A stretch of DNA of 64,000 nt from Oleiagrimonas sp963817755 (GCA_963817755.1 CAWFPB010000003.1:744001-808000); one strand, 5' to 3'; positions 28,515-37,625 are shown, numbered from the stretch's first letter. Numbers and translations are program-made. Notes: generated by a model not told the origin, from the letters alone.

Positions 28515-29122
28515 CCGCCGAAGACCGGATGCAGCAGGTTGCGCAGGAAGCTTTCAAGCACGCCCGGCGCCACCCCCAGCGTGATCAACACGCCATAGGC
28601 GGCGCCCCACAGGTGCGCGCTGTGGTTGATGTTGTCCCGGCCGCGGCGATCCATGTAGAGCGTGAACGCGACGTACAGGACCGCGTACACGATGGCCGGT
28701 ACCGGAATCACGAACACGATGATCAGCGACCAGGGCTGGAACAGGATGAACGAGAACAGCACCGCCGAGACCGCGCCCGATGCACCGATGCTGACATAGC
28801 GGGAATCGTTCCTGTGCTGGAGGTAGCTGGGCAGGATGGAAACCACCACGGCCGTGAGATAGAACAGCGCGAAACCCACCGGCCCCAGGTAGGCACCCAG
28901 TAGCCGCTCCACCGCGGTACCGAAGAAATACAGCGTGATCATGTTGAACAGCAGGTGCTGCATGTCCGCATGCACGAACCCGTAGGTGAGAAAGCGGTAG
29001 TACTGGTGTTTCTCGCCGATGCCGGGTGGCCACAGGGCCAGATCCATGCCCAGGCTGCGCCGATTGAAGGCATACAGGGACACGGCGACGGTGACGGCGA
29101 TCAGGAGCAGCGTGACGTACAT
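28511..29122 (-). CDS. Rhomboid family intramembrane serine protease
   Basis: The 203-residue protein has six predicted membrane helices with the family motifs FVHADMQHLLFNMITLYFFG (helix 2), the nucleophile in GASGAVSAVLF, and the catalytic His in NHSAHLWGAAYG. It cleaves transmembrane segments of unknown substrates in the inner membrane. I prefer the ATG at 29122 over a TTG two codons earlier. Its stop is the CTAG palindrome shared with the convergent dacB stop. Confidence 0.9.
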   Translation of the reverse strand: MYVTLLLIAVTVAVSLYAFNRRSLGMDLALWPPGIGEKHQYYRFLTYGFVHADMQHLLFNMITLYFFGTAVERLLGAYLGPVGFALFYLTAVVVSILPSYLQHRNDSRYVSIGASGAVSAVLFSFILFQPWSLIIVFVIPVPAIVYAVLYVAFTLYMDRRGRDNINHSAHLWGAAYGVLITLGVAPGVLESFLRNLLHPVFGG

Positions 29123-29206
29123 GCGCAATCGGTTCCGAAAAGCAGGTGGCCACTATAGGGCAGCGCGCTCGCCGGGCCTATCCGGAACGCGCCAGCGCAG
29201 GCAGGA

Positions 29207-30280
29207 TCAACCCCGGGTGCCGCCCGCATAGGCCGCCGTGCAGACGCGGTTCCTGCCCTGGTCCTTGGCCAGGTACAGGGCGTCGTCGGCCGTCTTGATC
29301 CAGTCCACGGGATCGCTCATGGTCGGATCGATCTCGGACAGGCCGATGCTGACCGTGACCCGGATCCCGTCCAGATCGTCGAACACCTCCCGCTCCACCT
29401 CGCGCCGCACGCGTTCCATCAGCATGCGCGCACCGTCGCGGTCGGTTTCCGGCATCACCAGCCCGAACTCGTCGCCGCCGAATCGGCCGGGCGTATCGAT
29501 GCTGCGGCAGTTCTCGTGAAGGATATCGGCCACGCGCCGCAGCACGCGGTCGCCCACGGTATGACCGTGGGCGTCGTTGAGATGCTTGAAGCCATCCAGG
29601 TCGATCATGACCAGCGTGGCGGCCCGGTGCGTGCGCAGGTAGCGCTGGAATTCCAGCGTCAGCGATTGCTGCCAGTGGTGCCGATTGGGCAGCGTGGTGA
29701 GGCTGTCGGTGCGGCTGAGCTGGCTCAGGAGCAGGTTCTGCCGGCTCACCCGCCGTGCCAGACGGTAGGTTGCAGCGCTGACGGCGACGGGATAGGCCAC
29801 CAGGAGCGGGATCGTGGCCAGCAGGACGCTGTCGGAGGTATGCGGCTGCCAGTGGAAGCCGACCAGCAGGATGCCCAGGAGGAAGCCGATCACCAGCATC
29901 GACAGGCCCCGGATCATCAACCGCCACCCCCCCGAGGAAACCAGGGTCGAACCGGAGATCATGAGGATGCTCAGGCTCGGCACGGCATTGCAATGGATCA
30001 GCGCCACCCAAAGGCCGCTCATGGCCGCATCGACCAGGATGCTGCGCACTTCCGCCCGCCCCGGCGATTCCGCGTTGCGCGCCAGGACATAGGCCAGCTG
30101 TGGCCAGACCAGGGCGAACACGCCCAGCACGATCCATTGCCAAGTCGGCACGTGCAGTCGATACAGGATCAGGCCGACCGGGAACAGGCCCAGCGCAAGG
30201 CCGAGCATGCGCAGATGATAGGTCTGCTCGATGTACTGCAGTTCGCTGTGGTGTTTCTTGATATTGGCTACATACGACAC
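29207..30280 (-). CDS. Diguanylate cyclase with MASE2-like membrane domain
   Basis: The 357-residue protein has an N-terminal block of about six membrane helices resembling the MASE2 sensor domain (RMLGLALGLFPVGLILYRLHVPTW). It is followed by a GGDEF domain with GRFGGDEFGLVMP (active A-site) at about residues 270-282, plus DLDGFKHLNDAHGH. It should make cyclic di-GMP. I see no upstream RxxD inhibitory site in the usual position. I chose the GTG at 30280 because GGGAG lies eight bases upstream; earlier in-frame ATGs lack family sequence. It follows the gacA-type regulator after an A+T-rich gap. Confidence 0.88.
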   Translation of the reverse strand: MSYVANIKKHHSELQYIEQTYHLRMLGLALGLFPVGLILYRLHVPTWQWIVLGVFALVWPQLAYVLARNAESPGRAEVRSILVDAAMSGLWVALIHCNAVPSLSILMISGSTLVSSGGWRLMIRGLSMLVIGFLLGILLVGFHWQPHTSDSVLLATIPLLVAYPVAVSAATYRLARRVSRQNLLLSQLSRTDSLTTLPNRHHWQQSLTLEFQRYLRTHRAATLVMIDLDGFKHLNDAHGHTVGDRVLRRVADILHENCRSIDTPGRFGGDEFGLVMPETDRDGARMLMERVRREVEREVFDDLDGIRVTVSIGLSEIDPTMSDPVDWIKTADDALYLAKDQGRNRVCTAAYAGGTRG

Positions 30281-30634
30281 GCGGACAGCTCCCTCCGGGC
30301 TGCGCGAATATCGTCGGCATGCCTGACCCACATGCATGGATGATTCGCGGTCCCTTCGTCGGAGCGTGAAGTTGCAACAAGCGTGCCAGTCGGCCCGGGG
30401 ATGGGCGTGTGGCGAAAAACACCATAGATAAATCTTTTATTTCAACAGCTTATAAGCTCCATTTGAAGCTAATTTTTACCTCTGCCCGGATTCAGGCAAA
30501 CCGCAGCTGGCCCCGGACCGACACATGTGCCGTCGATGGTCGGTTTTCGACACTCCGGCGGGTATCGGGCGTGCAGGCACCTGGGCGTTCACCGGGCAGA
30601 TCCGTCCCCGAAGGGCACGCAAACGGTCGTCCAT
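30281..30634. other. Intergenic region between the gacA-type gene and the diguanylate cyclase, with an A+T-rich core
   Basis: This 354-base stretch has no supportable gene. Bases about 30405-30480 are strikingly A+T-rich for this genome and contain the perfect 12-bp palindrome AGCTTATAAGCT at 30447-30458, with further AGCT half-sites nearby. It is the natural place for the cyclase promoter and an operator, but I cannot name a regulator. Confidence 0.55.
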
Positions 30635-31288
30635 TCAATCCATCAGGGTCTGCTGGCGGGCGTCGGAGATTCCGTGCGCGGTCATCAGATGCGCAAGACT
30701 GATCACGTGATCGACCTTCAGCTTGTCCAGCAGTCGCTGCTTGTAGGTCGAGACCGTCTTGGGACTCAGACTCAGATGCTGCGCGATGGAGGTCAACGGC
30801 AGGCCCCGAACCAGCATCATGGCCACTTCGAGCTCGCGACTCGAGAGCGCGTCGAACGGGGACTCTTCGCCGTCGAGCGTGGCCAGCGCCAGTTGCTGGG
30901 CGATCCCCGGCGCCAGGTAACGCTTGCCGAGGGCGACCTGGCGAACGGACATCACCAGCTCTTCGGAACTGCAGCCCTTGGTCAGGTACCCCAGGGCACC
31001 GACCTCGAGCAGCCGCCTCGGGAATCGAACATCCTCGACCACCGTGAGCACCACGATGCGCGTGGCCAGCTTGGCGCGCACCACGCGCTCGGTCATTTCC
31101 ACGCCGCTCATGCCGGGCATGTGCACATCGACCAGAGCCACGTCCGGCTTCTCCGAACGAACCAGGAGCAAGCCCTCTTCCGCCGTGCTTGCCTCGCCGG
31201 CAATGACGATATCCGCCTGCTGCTCGAGAATCATGCGGAAACCCGTACGCACCAGTTCATGATCGTCGACGAGCACTACCTTGATCAC
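30635..31288 (-). CDS. gacA: Two-component response regulator, GacA/UvrY family
   Basis: The 217-residue protein has a receiver domain (VVLVDDHELVRTGFR; phosphoacceptor Asp in VALVDVHMPGMSG; Thr/Lys of the switch in VVLTV and LTKGCS) and a C-terminal LuxR/NarL helix-turn-helix (LSSRELEVAMMLVRG, LSLSPKTVSTYKQRLLDKL). It is the close counterpart of UvrY/GacA, which with BarA/GacS controls Csr/Rsm small RNAs. The start is the GTG at 31288 with GGGGAGG eight bases upstream. It lies in the conserved uvrC-pgsA-tRNA neighbourhood but is separated from uvrC. No sensor kinase is in the window. Confidence 0.9.
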   Translation of the reverse strand: MIKVVLVDDHELVRTGFRMILEQQADIVIAGEASTAEEGLLLVRSEKPDVALVDVHMPGMSGVEMTERVVRAKLATRIVVLTVVEDVRFPRRLLEVGALGYLTKGCSSEELVMSVRQVALGKRYLAPGIAQQLALATLDGEESPFDALSSRELEVAMMLVRGLPLTSIAQHLSLSPKTVSTYKQRLLDKLKVDHVISLAHLMTAHGISDARQQTLMD

Positions 31289-31608
31289 GATCACCACCTC
31301 CCCGAGCCGATTGGCCGCCTGCAACCCGGGAGACGTTAGAACCCGCCAACGGTCATTGCAAGCGGACCACGTCGGGGAATGCCTACAGGTCAGCGGCCTT
31401 GCCCTCGCAGGACGTCCAGGCGGGCCTTCACGGCGCCTCGATGCCAATCGATTGCAAGCGCCCCATTTGCGGATCGCGCTGCGCCCCGTCCTCGTTTCCG
31501 TAAAATCCGTTTCCTACACGCCGGGTCGGTATTCCCTGACAGCCAGGCCGCCAGGTTTCAACGATGATCCGGGTATAGGGAAACTTCCGCGTAGAGGCGC
31601 TTCGTACC
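31289..31608. other. Intergenic region upstream of gacA
   Basis: This 320-base divergent region separates gacA from a short hypothetical gene on the plus strand. It holds the candidate gacA promoter at 31333-31361. I see no small-RNA gene or clear operator; TGTAAG/CTTACA-type GacA sites are absent. Confidence 0.5.
31333..31361 (-). promoter_or_regulatory. Weak candidate promoter of gacA
   Basis: TTGCAA and TAACGT lie 17 bases apart on the minus strand, about 45 bases before the gacA GTG. Only the spacing and the partial matches support it. Confidence 0.3.
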
Positions 31609-31830
31609 ATGGCGGCCCACGTGTTCCGGATCTATCCCAGTCATGGCGTCTGGGTCATCCGCCACAATACGGTGCATGCGGCGCAGTGCCCGGATCGGGA
31701 CTCGGCCTTGCGCCTGGCGCACGCGCTGGCTCGCGGTCAACACGCCCGCTGCGGCGAAACGGTCGCCGTGTACCTGGACGAATTGGACAGGCGCGCATCG
31801 ACGCCCGGCGAAATTGAAATCCGGCCCTGA
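31609..31830 (+). CDS. Hypothetical 73-residue protein
   Basis: The frame starts MAAHVFRIYPSHGVWVIRHN and continues with an amphipathic helix SALRLAHALARG and a strand ETVAVYLDELDR. The pattern (short strands around VWVIRHN, then an Ala/Leu helix) recalls small DUF2188-type proteins, but I do not recognise it firmly. Codon use looks coding (G/C at third positions), and the competing minus-strand frame is not protein-like. GAGG lies about 12 bases upstream, which is far. The function is unknown. Confidence 0.5.
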   Translation: MAAHVFRIYPSHGVWVIRHNTVHAAQCPDRDSALRLAHALARGQHARCGETVAVYLDELDRRASTPGEIEIRP

Positions 31831-31906
31831 TCGGGTCCTCGCCGGCGTTCGCGGCCCCGCGTCCCGGAGGCCGCCGCATCGAATCACCCCTCCGTGGCCT
31901 GCGTCG

Positions 31907-31993
31907 TGGTGCCCGGCGCGGGAGTCGAACCCGCATGGGGAAAACCCCGAGAGATTTTAAGTCTCTTGCGTATACCAGTTCCGCCAGCCGGGC
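31907..31993 (-). tRNA. tRNA-Leu (TAA)
   Basis: An 87-base class II tRNA with encoded CCA: acceptor GCCCGGC, anticodon loop CTTAAAA (anticodon TAA), a long variable arm, and T-loop GGTTCGACTCC. It is the last tRNA of a Gly-Cys-Leu cluster downstream of pgsA, the same set as E. coli glyW-cysT-leuZ. Confidence 0.97.
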
Positions 31994-32064
31994 AGCAGGC
32001 AGCTCGAATGCAGCGATGTCGAGGATACTGCATGCCGCGCGCGCTTTGTCACACACGTGGAAAC

Positions 32065-32090
32065 GAAAAAACCCCGCCGGAGCGGGGTTC
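32065..32090 (-). terminator. Terminator-like hairpin between tRNA-Cys and tRNA-Leu
   Basis: On the minus strand the stem aaccccgc / gcggggtt with a four-base loop is followed by six T residues. Its place inside the tRNA cluster suggests partial termination or processing before tRNA-Leu. Confidence 0.75.
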
Positions 32091-32123
32091 GTGCTGCACG
32101 CTTCGCGCGCATCATGACGCATT

Positions 32124-32197
32124 TGGAGGCCAGGGTCGGAATCGAACCGGCGTACACGGCTTTGCAGGCCGCTGCATAACCACTCTGCCACCTGGCC
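32124..32197 (-). tRNA. tRNA-Cys (GCA)
   Basis: A 74-base tRNA with encoded CCA: acceptor GGCCAGG, anticodon loop CTGCAAA (anticodon GCA), T-loop GGTTCGATTCC and U discriminator as required for Cys. Confidence 0.97.
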
Positions 32198-32235
32198 GGG
32201 TGACGCACCGCGCGAAGCTTAGCCGCGTACGGCGG

Positions 32236-32266
32236 AAAAAACAAAACCCCGGCGAGCCGAGGTTTT
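32236..32266 (-). terminator. Terminator-like hairpin after tRNA-Gly
   Basis: On the minus strand a stem (about 10 bp, one mismatch, around 32243-32266) is followed by TTTTGTTTTTT. It lies between tRNA-Gly and tRNA-Cys. Confidence 0.65.
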
Positions 32267-32278
32267 GCAAATGTATCT

Positions 32279-32354
<76 letters not shown>

Positions 32355-32419
32355 TCGGGAGCCGCGTATCTTACGGTTCCAGACACACCTGTCAAGCCTT
32401 CGTGCGCGACTTTCCGGTC

Positions 32420-33022
32420 TCAGGGTTCATCCGGATCACGATCACCGCGCAATGTCGGCCACGCAGCACGCAGATAGGCCAGCCCGGACCAGATGGTCAG
32501 GATCGCCGCGATCACCAGCAAGGACTCGCCCACGTACCAGTTGCGCAACGGTTCGGCATCCTTGTCGTGCTCGAGCAGCAGCACCACGATGGCCACGATC
32601 TGGACCAGCGTCTTGAGCTTGCCCAGCATCCGTACACGCACCTGAGATCCCTTGCCCAGCCCGGCCATCCATTCGCGCAGTGCGGAGATGCCGATCTCGC
32701 GACCGACGATGATCGCGCCCACCACCGCAAGCAGCGCGGTCGGATGGCTCTGCACCAGCAGGAACAGCGTCACCGTAACCATGAGCTTGTCGGCGACCGG
32801 GTCGAGAAAGGCGCCGAAGGCCGAAGTCTGGTTCCAGCGACGCGCGAGGTAGCCGTCGAACCAGTCGGTGACCGCGGCGGCCAGGAACACCAGGGCCGCG
32901 CCTGCGTTGGCCACCCGCAGCGGCACGAGCGGAATCAGGTCATGGAGATAGAAGATCGCCACCATGACCGGGAGCAGCATCACGCGGAACAGTGTCAGCC
33001 AGGTCGGCAGGTTGATGCGCAT
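32420..33022 (-). CDS. pgsA: CDP-diacylglycerol-glycerol-3-phosphate 3-phosphatidyltransferase
   Basis: PgsA makes phosphatidylglycerol phosphate, the first step toward phosphatidylglycerol and cardiolipin, in the inner membrane. The 200-residue protein has several hydrophobic helices and the CDP-alcohol phosphotransferase motif DWFDGYLARRWNQTSAFG followed by AFLDPVADK, with all Asp residues of the DGx2ARx8Gx3Dx3D pattern. It starts MRINLPTWLTLFRV. It lies between uvrC and the Gly-Cys-Leu tRNAs as in E. coli and Pseudomonas. Confidence 0.96.
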   Translation of the reverse strand: MRINLPTWLTLFRVMLLPVMVAIFYLHDLIPLVPLRVANAGAALVFLAAAVTDWFDGYLARRWNQTSAFGAFLDPVADKLMVTVTLFLLVQSHPTALLAVVGAIIVGREIGISALREWMAGLGKGSQVRVRMLGKLKTLVQIVAIVVLLLEHDKDAEPLRNWYVGESLLVIAAILTIWSGLAYLRAAWPTLRGDRDPDEP

Positions 33023-33093
33023 CGTCTTGTCATTGCCTCATTCGTGTTCACAGGATACGCAAGCGGACCCCCGGCTTGCACGCACGCCCGCGC

Positions 33094-34920
33094 TCATCCG
33101 TGTAGCGCCGCGTAGATTCGTTCGGCCAGGTCGCGATGGATCCCGCCGACCTGCATGAGTTCCTCGACACCGGCGGACTCGACGCCGTCCAGGCCACCGA
33201 ACGCGCGCAGAAGCGCCGCGCGACGGCGTGGGCCGATGCCGGGCACCTCTTCCAGCACGCTGCGCTCACGCGTCTTCTGGCGGCGTTTGCGGTGCCCGCT
33301 GATGGCGAAGCGATGGGACTCGTCGCGCACGGCATCGATCAGGTGCAGTGCCGGCGATGAGGAGCCGGGATGCAGGGTCTTCCCGGTATCGGCAAGAATC
33401 AGGTTTTCATCGCCCGCACGTCGTGCCGGTCCCTTGGACACGCCGATCACGCGGATATCGCCCAGGCCCATTTCAGCCAGCACGTCCATCGCCTGTGCCA
33501 CCTGCCCGCTGCCGCCGTCGATCAGCAGGATGTCCGGCCGCGCACCCTCGCCTTCGGCCAGCTTGCGGAAACGCCGCGTCAGCGCCTGGTGCATCGCGGC
33601 ATAGTCGTCACCGGGCGTGATGCCGGCGATGTTGAAGCGCCGGTAATGCGATTTCTCCGGTCCTTCCGGACTGAACACCACGCACGAGGCCACGGTGGCC
33701 TCGCCGCGCGTGTGGCTGATGTCGAAGCATTCGATGCGCTGTGGCGGCGCATCCAGTTCCAGCAGCCGGGCCAGGTCCTTGAAGCGCGAGCCCAGGGTCT
33801 GCCGGCTGGCCAGGCGTGCGGTCAGTGCGGCGCTGGCGTTGCGCAGCGCCAGGTCGCGAAAGCGTGCCCGCTCGCCGCGCACGGCATGCTTGACCTGCAC
33901 CGCGTGCGCGCTGCGCTGGGCCAGGGCCTCGGCCAGCGCCTCGCGCGCCTCCACCGCCGCGCTCAGCACCAGTTCGGACGGCACCGGGCGGTCCACGTAG
34001 TACTGGGCGATGAACTGCTCAAGTACGTCCGACTCGCTGGCATCCAGCGGCAGGCGCGGGAAGAAATCGCGCGAGCCCAGCGACAGGCCGTTGCGGAAGA
34101 ACAGCACGCTCACGCAAGCCACGCCGCCCTCGATGCGGCAGGCGATCACGTCCATGTCGGCGCTGGCGCCCTGCACGTGGTGCTGTGCCTGCAGCTTGCG
34201 CAGCACGGCGACCTGGTCGCGCAGGGCCGCGGCGCGTTCGAATTCCAGCGCCGCGCTGGCCGCTTCCATGGCCTGGCTCATCTCCTCGATCACGACGCTG
34301 CTGCGCCCCTCCAGGAACATCTCGGCGTGGCGCACGTCGCGGGCGTAGTCCTCGCGGCTGATGTATTGCACGCAGGGCGCGCTGCAGCGGCCGATCTGGT
34401 ATTGCAGGCACGGTCGCGAGCGGTTGCGGAAGTAGCTGTCCTCGCACTGGCGCACGCGGAACAGTTTCTGCATCGCGTTGAGGCTCTCGCGCACCGCCCA
34501 GGCGCTGGGAAACGGCCCGAAGTAGCGCCCCGGCGCCTTGCGCGCGCCACGGTGGAATCCCAGGCGCGGATAGTCGTCCTTGCTGGAAAGATAGATGTAC
34601 GGGTAGCTCTTGTCGTCGCGCAGCAGGATGTTGTAGCGCGGCTTGAGCTGCTTGATCAGCTGCGATTCCAGCAGCAGCGCCTCGGCCTCGGTGCGCGTGA
34701 CGGTGGTCTCCGCACGCGCGATCTGCGAGACCATCGAGGCGATGCGCGGCTCCATGCGCGGCTTGAGGAAATAGCTGCCCACGCGCTTTTTCAGGTTCGC
34801 CGCCTTGCCCACGTACAGCAGCTCGCCGTCCGCGTCGTAGTAGCGGTAGACGCCGGGCGAGGTGGTCAGGGTGCGTACGAAGGCCTTGCCATCGAATGCA
34901 ACGGGTGCTGCGGAGGACAT
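33094..34920 (-). CDS. uvrC: Excinuclease ABC subunit C
   Basis: UvrC makes both incisions in nucleotide-excision repair. The 608-residue protein has the N-terminal GIY-YIG nuclease (SPGVYRYYDADGELLYVGKAANLKKRV), a Cys-rich segment (CLQYQIGRCSAPC), a UVR motif and the RNase H-like second nuclease (ECFDISHTRGEATVASCVVF, LLIDGGSGQV). C-terminal HhH domains end VEELMQVGGIHRDLAERIY. The ATG at 34920 is chosen; a GTG codon lies directly before it. Length matches E. coli (610). Confidence 0.97.
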   Translation of the reverse strand: MSSAAPVAFDGKAFVRTLTTSPGVYRYYDADGELLYVGKAANLKKRVGSYFLKPRMEPRIASMVSQIARAETTVTRTEAEALLLESQLIKQLKPRYNILLRDDKSYPYIYLSSKDDYPRLGFHRGARKAPGRYFGPFPSAWAVRESLNAMQKLFRVRQCEDSYFRNRSRPCLQYQIGRCSAPCVQYISREDYARDVRHAEMFLEGRSSVVIEEMSQAMEAASAALEFERAAALRDQVAVLRKLQAQHHVQGASADMDVIACRIEGGVACVSVLFFRNGLSLGSRDFFPRLPLDASESDVLEQFIAQYYVDRPVPSELVLSAAVEAREALAEALAQRSAHAVQVKHAVRGERARFRDLALRNASAALTARLASRQTLGSRFKDLARLLELDAPPQRIECFDISHTRGEATVASCVVFSPEGPEKSHYRRFNIAGITPGDDYAAMHQALTRRFRKLAEGEGARPDILLIDGGSGQVAQAMDVLAEMGLGDIRVIGVSKGPARRAGDENLILADTGKTLHPGSSSPALHLIDAVRDESHRFAISGHRKRRQKTRERSVLEEVPGIGPRRRAALLRAFGGLDGVESAGVEELMQVGGIHRDLAERIYAALHG

Positions 34921-34994
34921 CACGGGTGCAGGCTTTGGAAAAAAACGATTCTACGCGACCCGCCCGGTCCGCACAGCGGAGCCAGACCGCCTGT

Positions 34995-35465
34995 TCAGCT
35001 GGAACGCAGGCGTTCGATCAGGCCAACCACGCCGTCCTGCACCAGCGACACCACGGCGCGAAAGTCCTTGGCCCGGCCGTAGTACGGATCGGGCACTTCC
35101 CCGCCCGGCTGCACGCCGGACACCTCCAGGAACAGTCCCAGGCGCTCGTGCAGGTGCCCGGGACAGCGCACGCGCATGTCGCGCAAGTTGGCCTGGTCCA
35201 TGGCCAGCAGCCAGCGCCAGCGCGAAAAGTCGGCCGTCTCCAGCTGGCGTGCTCGATGCGGCTTCAGGTCGTAGCCGGAATCGGCACCGGCGCGTACCGA
35301 ACGCGGATCGGCGCCATCGCCGACATGCCAGCCGCCGGTGCCGCACGAGTCCACCGGCATCGCCAGTCCGGCCCGCTCGAACTCGCGGCGCGCCACGGCT
35401 TCGGCCAGCGGCGACCGGCAGATATTGCCCAGACACACGAACAGGATCCCCTCGCCTTCACTCAC
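34995..35465 (-). CDS. Low-molecular-weight protein-tyrosine phosphatase
   Basis: The 156-residue enzyme has the active-site loop CLGNICRSP at residues 11-19 (Cx5R) and the general-acid loop DPYYG near residue 125. It hydrolyses phosphotyrosine in the cytoplasm. The GTG start at 35465 overlaps the kdsB stop (GTGA), so the two genes are translationally coupled. No tyrosine kinase is nearby. Confidence 0.93.
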   Translation of the reverse strand: MSEGEGILFVCLGNICRSPLAEAVARREFERAGLAMPVDSCGTGGWHVGDGADPRSVRAGADSGYDLKPHRARQLETADFSRWRWLLAMDQANLRDMRVRCPGHLHERLGLFLEVSGVQPGGEVPDPYYGRAKDFRAVVSLVQDGVVGLIERLRSS

Positions 35466-36241
35466 GATCCATGCTCCTCCAGATGCTTTTGCGCACGCTC
35501 GAGGTCCGCTTCGGTATCGATGCCCGGCGGGAAAGGTTCCGGTGTCATTGCCACCTGGATCGTATGGCCGTGCTCGAGCGCGCGCAGCTGTTCCAGCGAC
35601 TCGGCCTGTTCCAGCGGGGTCGGCGCCAGCTCGGCGAATCGACGCAGGAAGCTCGCACGGTACGCATACAGGCCGATGTGGCGCAGGAACGGGACCTTGT
35701 CCGGCAAGCGCCCTCGGTCCACGGCAAAGGCGTCACGCGCCCACGGCACCGGCGCGCGGGTGAAATACAGGGCCCGCCCGTCGAGGGAACGCACCAGCTT
35801 CACGCAATGCGGATCGAACAACTCGTGACTGGATGCCAGCGGCGCGGCCAGCGTGGCCATGGGTGCGTCGCTGCCGGCCAGCGCGGCTACCGCGGCACGA
35901 ATCCCGGCCTCGGGAGCAAACGGCTCGTCGCCCTGCAAGTTGACCACGATGGCATCGTCGTCCCAGTCCAGTTCGCGGGCGCAGGCGGCCAGCCGGTCGC
36001 TGCCCGAGGCCAGCGCGGGGTCGGTCATGCACACATGCACGTCGTGGCCCGCCAGCGCGGCGGCGATGCGTGCATCGTCGGTGGCCACCACGACCTGCCG
36101 GGCGCCGGACGCCAGCGCGCGCTCGGCCACGCGCACCACCAACGGCATGCCGCCGAGCAGGCGCAACGGCTTGCCGGGAAGGCGCGTGGATGCATGGCGC
36201 GCGGGAATGGCAACGATGAACGGGGGCAAATCGGACGTCAT
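35462..36241 (-). CDS. kdsB: 3-deoxy-manno-octulosonate cytidylyltransferase
   Basis: KdsB activates Kdo as CMP-Kdo for lipopolysaccharide core synthesis. The 259-residue protein has the nucleotidyltransferase start FIVAIPARHASTRLPGKPL, the NLQGDEPF metal/substrate motif, and PFLRHIGLYAYRASFL. The ATG at 36241 is selected by alignment to the family (E. coli 248). It is followed immediately by the phosphatase gene. Confidence 0.96.
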   Translation of the reverse strand: MTSDLPPFIVAIPARHASTRLPGKPLRLLGGMPLVVRVAERALASGARQVVVATDDARIAAALAGHDVHVCMTDPALASGSDRLAACARELDWDDDAIVVNLQGDEPFAPEAGIRAAVAALAGSDAPMATLAAPLASSHELFDPHCVKLVRSLDGRALYFTRAPVPWARDAFAVDRGRLPDKVPFLRHIGLYAYRASFLRRFAELAPTPLEQAESLEQLRALEHGHTIQVAMTPEPFPPGIDTEADLERAQKHLEEHGS

Positions 36242-36302
36242 GCGGAACCTCGTTTCATGACGCGCAGCATACCTTGCCCTGCAAGCGGTCCGAAGCGACT
36301 CT

Positions 36303-37625
36303 TCAGTCGCGGAAGGCCCCGGTCTCCAGCGCAAAACCGCAGCCCTTGGCCCGCTCGAAGAAGCCGGGGAAGGAAGTGGCCACGTTGGCGCAGTCGGTGA
36401 TCGTCACCGGCGCCTGCGCACGCAGGCCGGCAATGGCCGCACTCATGGCAATCCGATGGTCGCCGTGGCTGTCCACGCGGCCACCGCGCAGTGCACCGCC
36501 CCGGATGCGGGCACCGTCCGGGTATTCCTCGACCTCGGCACCCAGCGTACGCAGCACCTGCGCCATGCCCCCCAGGCGATCCGATTCCTTCACGCGCAGC
36601 TCGGCCGCGCCCGTCACCACGGTCTCGCCCTCGGCCAGCGCCGCCGCCACGAACAGCGCCGGGAATTCGTCGATCATGTCCGGCACGACCGACGCCGGCA
36701 GGGCCACGCCGTGCAACGGGGCATGCCGCACGCGCAGGTCGCCGATCGATTCGCCGGCGACCTCGCGGCGGTTGCCGACGACGATGTCGGCGCCCATGCG
36801 GCGCAGCGCCTCGAGCAGGCCGGTGCGACGCGGGTTCAGGCCGACCGCGGGCAGCAACAGATCCGAACCGGGCACCATGCTTGCGGCCACCAGGAAGAAG
36901 GCCGCCGAGGAAAAATCGGCCGGCACCTGGATATCGGTCGCCTCGAGCACGGCCGGGCCGCGCACGCATGCGCGACCTGGCGCGTATTCCATGGGTACGC
37001 CAAAGGCCTCGAGCATGCGTTCGGTGTAGTCGCGGGTGGGATGCTTTTCCACCACCTCGGTCTCGCCCTCGGCATACAGGCCGGCCAGAAGCAGCGCCGA
37101 CTTGACCTGGGCACTGGCCACCTCGGGCTCGTGGCGCATGCCCCGCAGCCTGCACCCGCCATGGATATGCAGAGGCGGCAGTCGATCATGGCTGTCGATG
37201 CGCGCGCCCATGGCCGTCAGCGGATCGATCACACGCGCCATCGGTCGCTTCGACAACGAGGCATCGCCGACCAGCGTACTGTCGAAGGCCTGCCCCGCCA
37301 GCAGTCCTGCCAGCAGGCGCATGCCGGTGCCGGCATTGCCGCAATCGAGGGGCGTATCGCTGCCGCGCAGCCCGTGCAGGCCGACGCCGTGGACGATGCG
37401 CTCGCCCGGTTCCGGCGTCTCGATGCGCACGCCGAGCTGTTGCATGATGCGCGCGGTGGCGCGGGTGTCCTCGCCTTCCAGGAACCCGTGAATCCGCGAT
37501 TCGCCCGCGGCGATCGCGGCAAGCATCACTGCGCGGTGCGAGACCGACTTGTCGCCGGGCACATGTACCGTGCCCCGCAGCGGTGCAGTGACCGGCCGGC
37601 TGTTCCAGTCCAGGCGAGCGTTCAT
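36303..37625 (-). CDS. aroA: 3-phosphoshikimate 1-carboxyvinyltransferase (EPSP synthase)
   Basis: AroA transfers the enolpyruvyl group of PEP to shikimate-3-phosphate in chorismate synthesis. The 440-residue protein has VPGDKSVSHRAVMLAAIA (N-terminal Lys/Ser phosphate site), LDCGNAGTGMRLLAGLLA, and the late ELRVKESDRLGGMA and DHRIAMSAAIAG signatures. Having Ala at the glyphosate-sensitive GNAGTG position is typical of class I-like enzymes. The ATG overlaps the hisC stop (ATGA). Confidence 0.97.
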   Translation of the reverse strand: MNARLDWNSRPVTAPLRGTVHVPGDKSVSHRAVMLAAIAAGESRIHGFLEGEDTRATARIMQQLGVRIETPEPGERIVHGVGLHGLRGSDTPLDCGNAGTGMRLLAGLLAGQAFDSTLVGDASLSKRPMARVIDPLTAMGARIDSHDRLPPLHIHGGCRLRGMRHEPEVASAQVKSALLLAGLYAEGETEVVEKHPTRDYTERMLEAFGVPMEYAPGRACVRGPAVLEATDIQVPADFSSAAFFLVAASMVPGSDLLLPAVGLNPRRTGLLEALRRMGADIVVGNRREVAGESIGDLRVRHAPLHGVALPASVVPDMIDEFPALFVAAALAEGETVVTGAAELRVKESDRLGGMAQVLRTLGAEVEEYPDGARIRGGALRGGRVDSHGDHRIAMSAAIAGLRAQAPVTITDCANVATSFPGFFERAKGCGFALETGAFRD

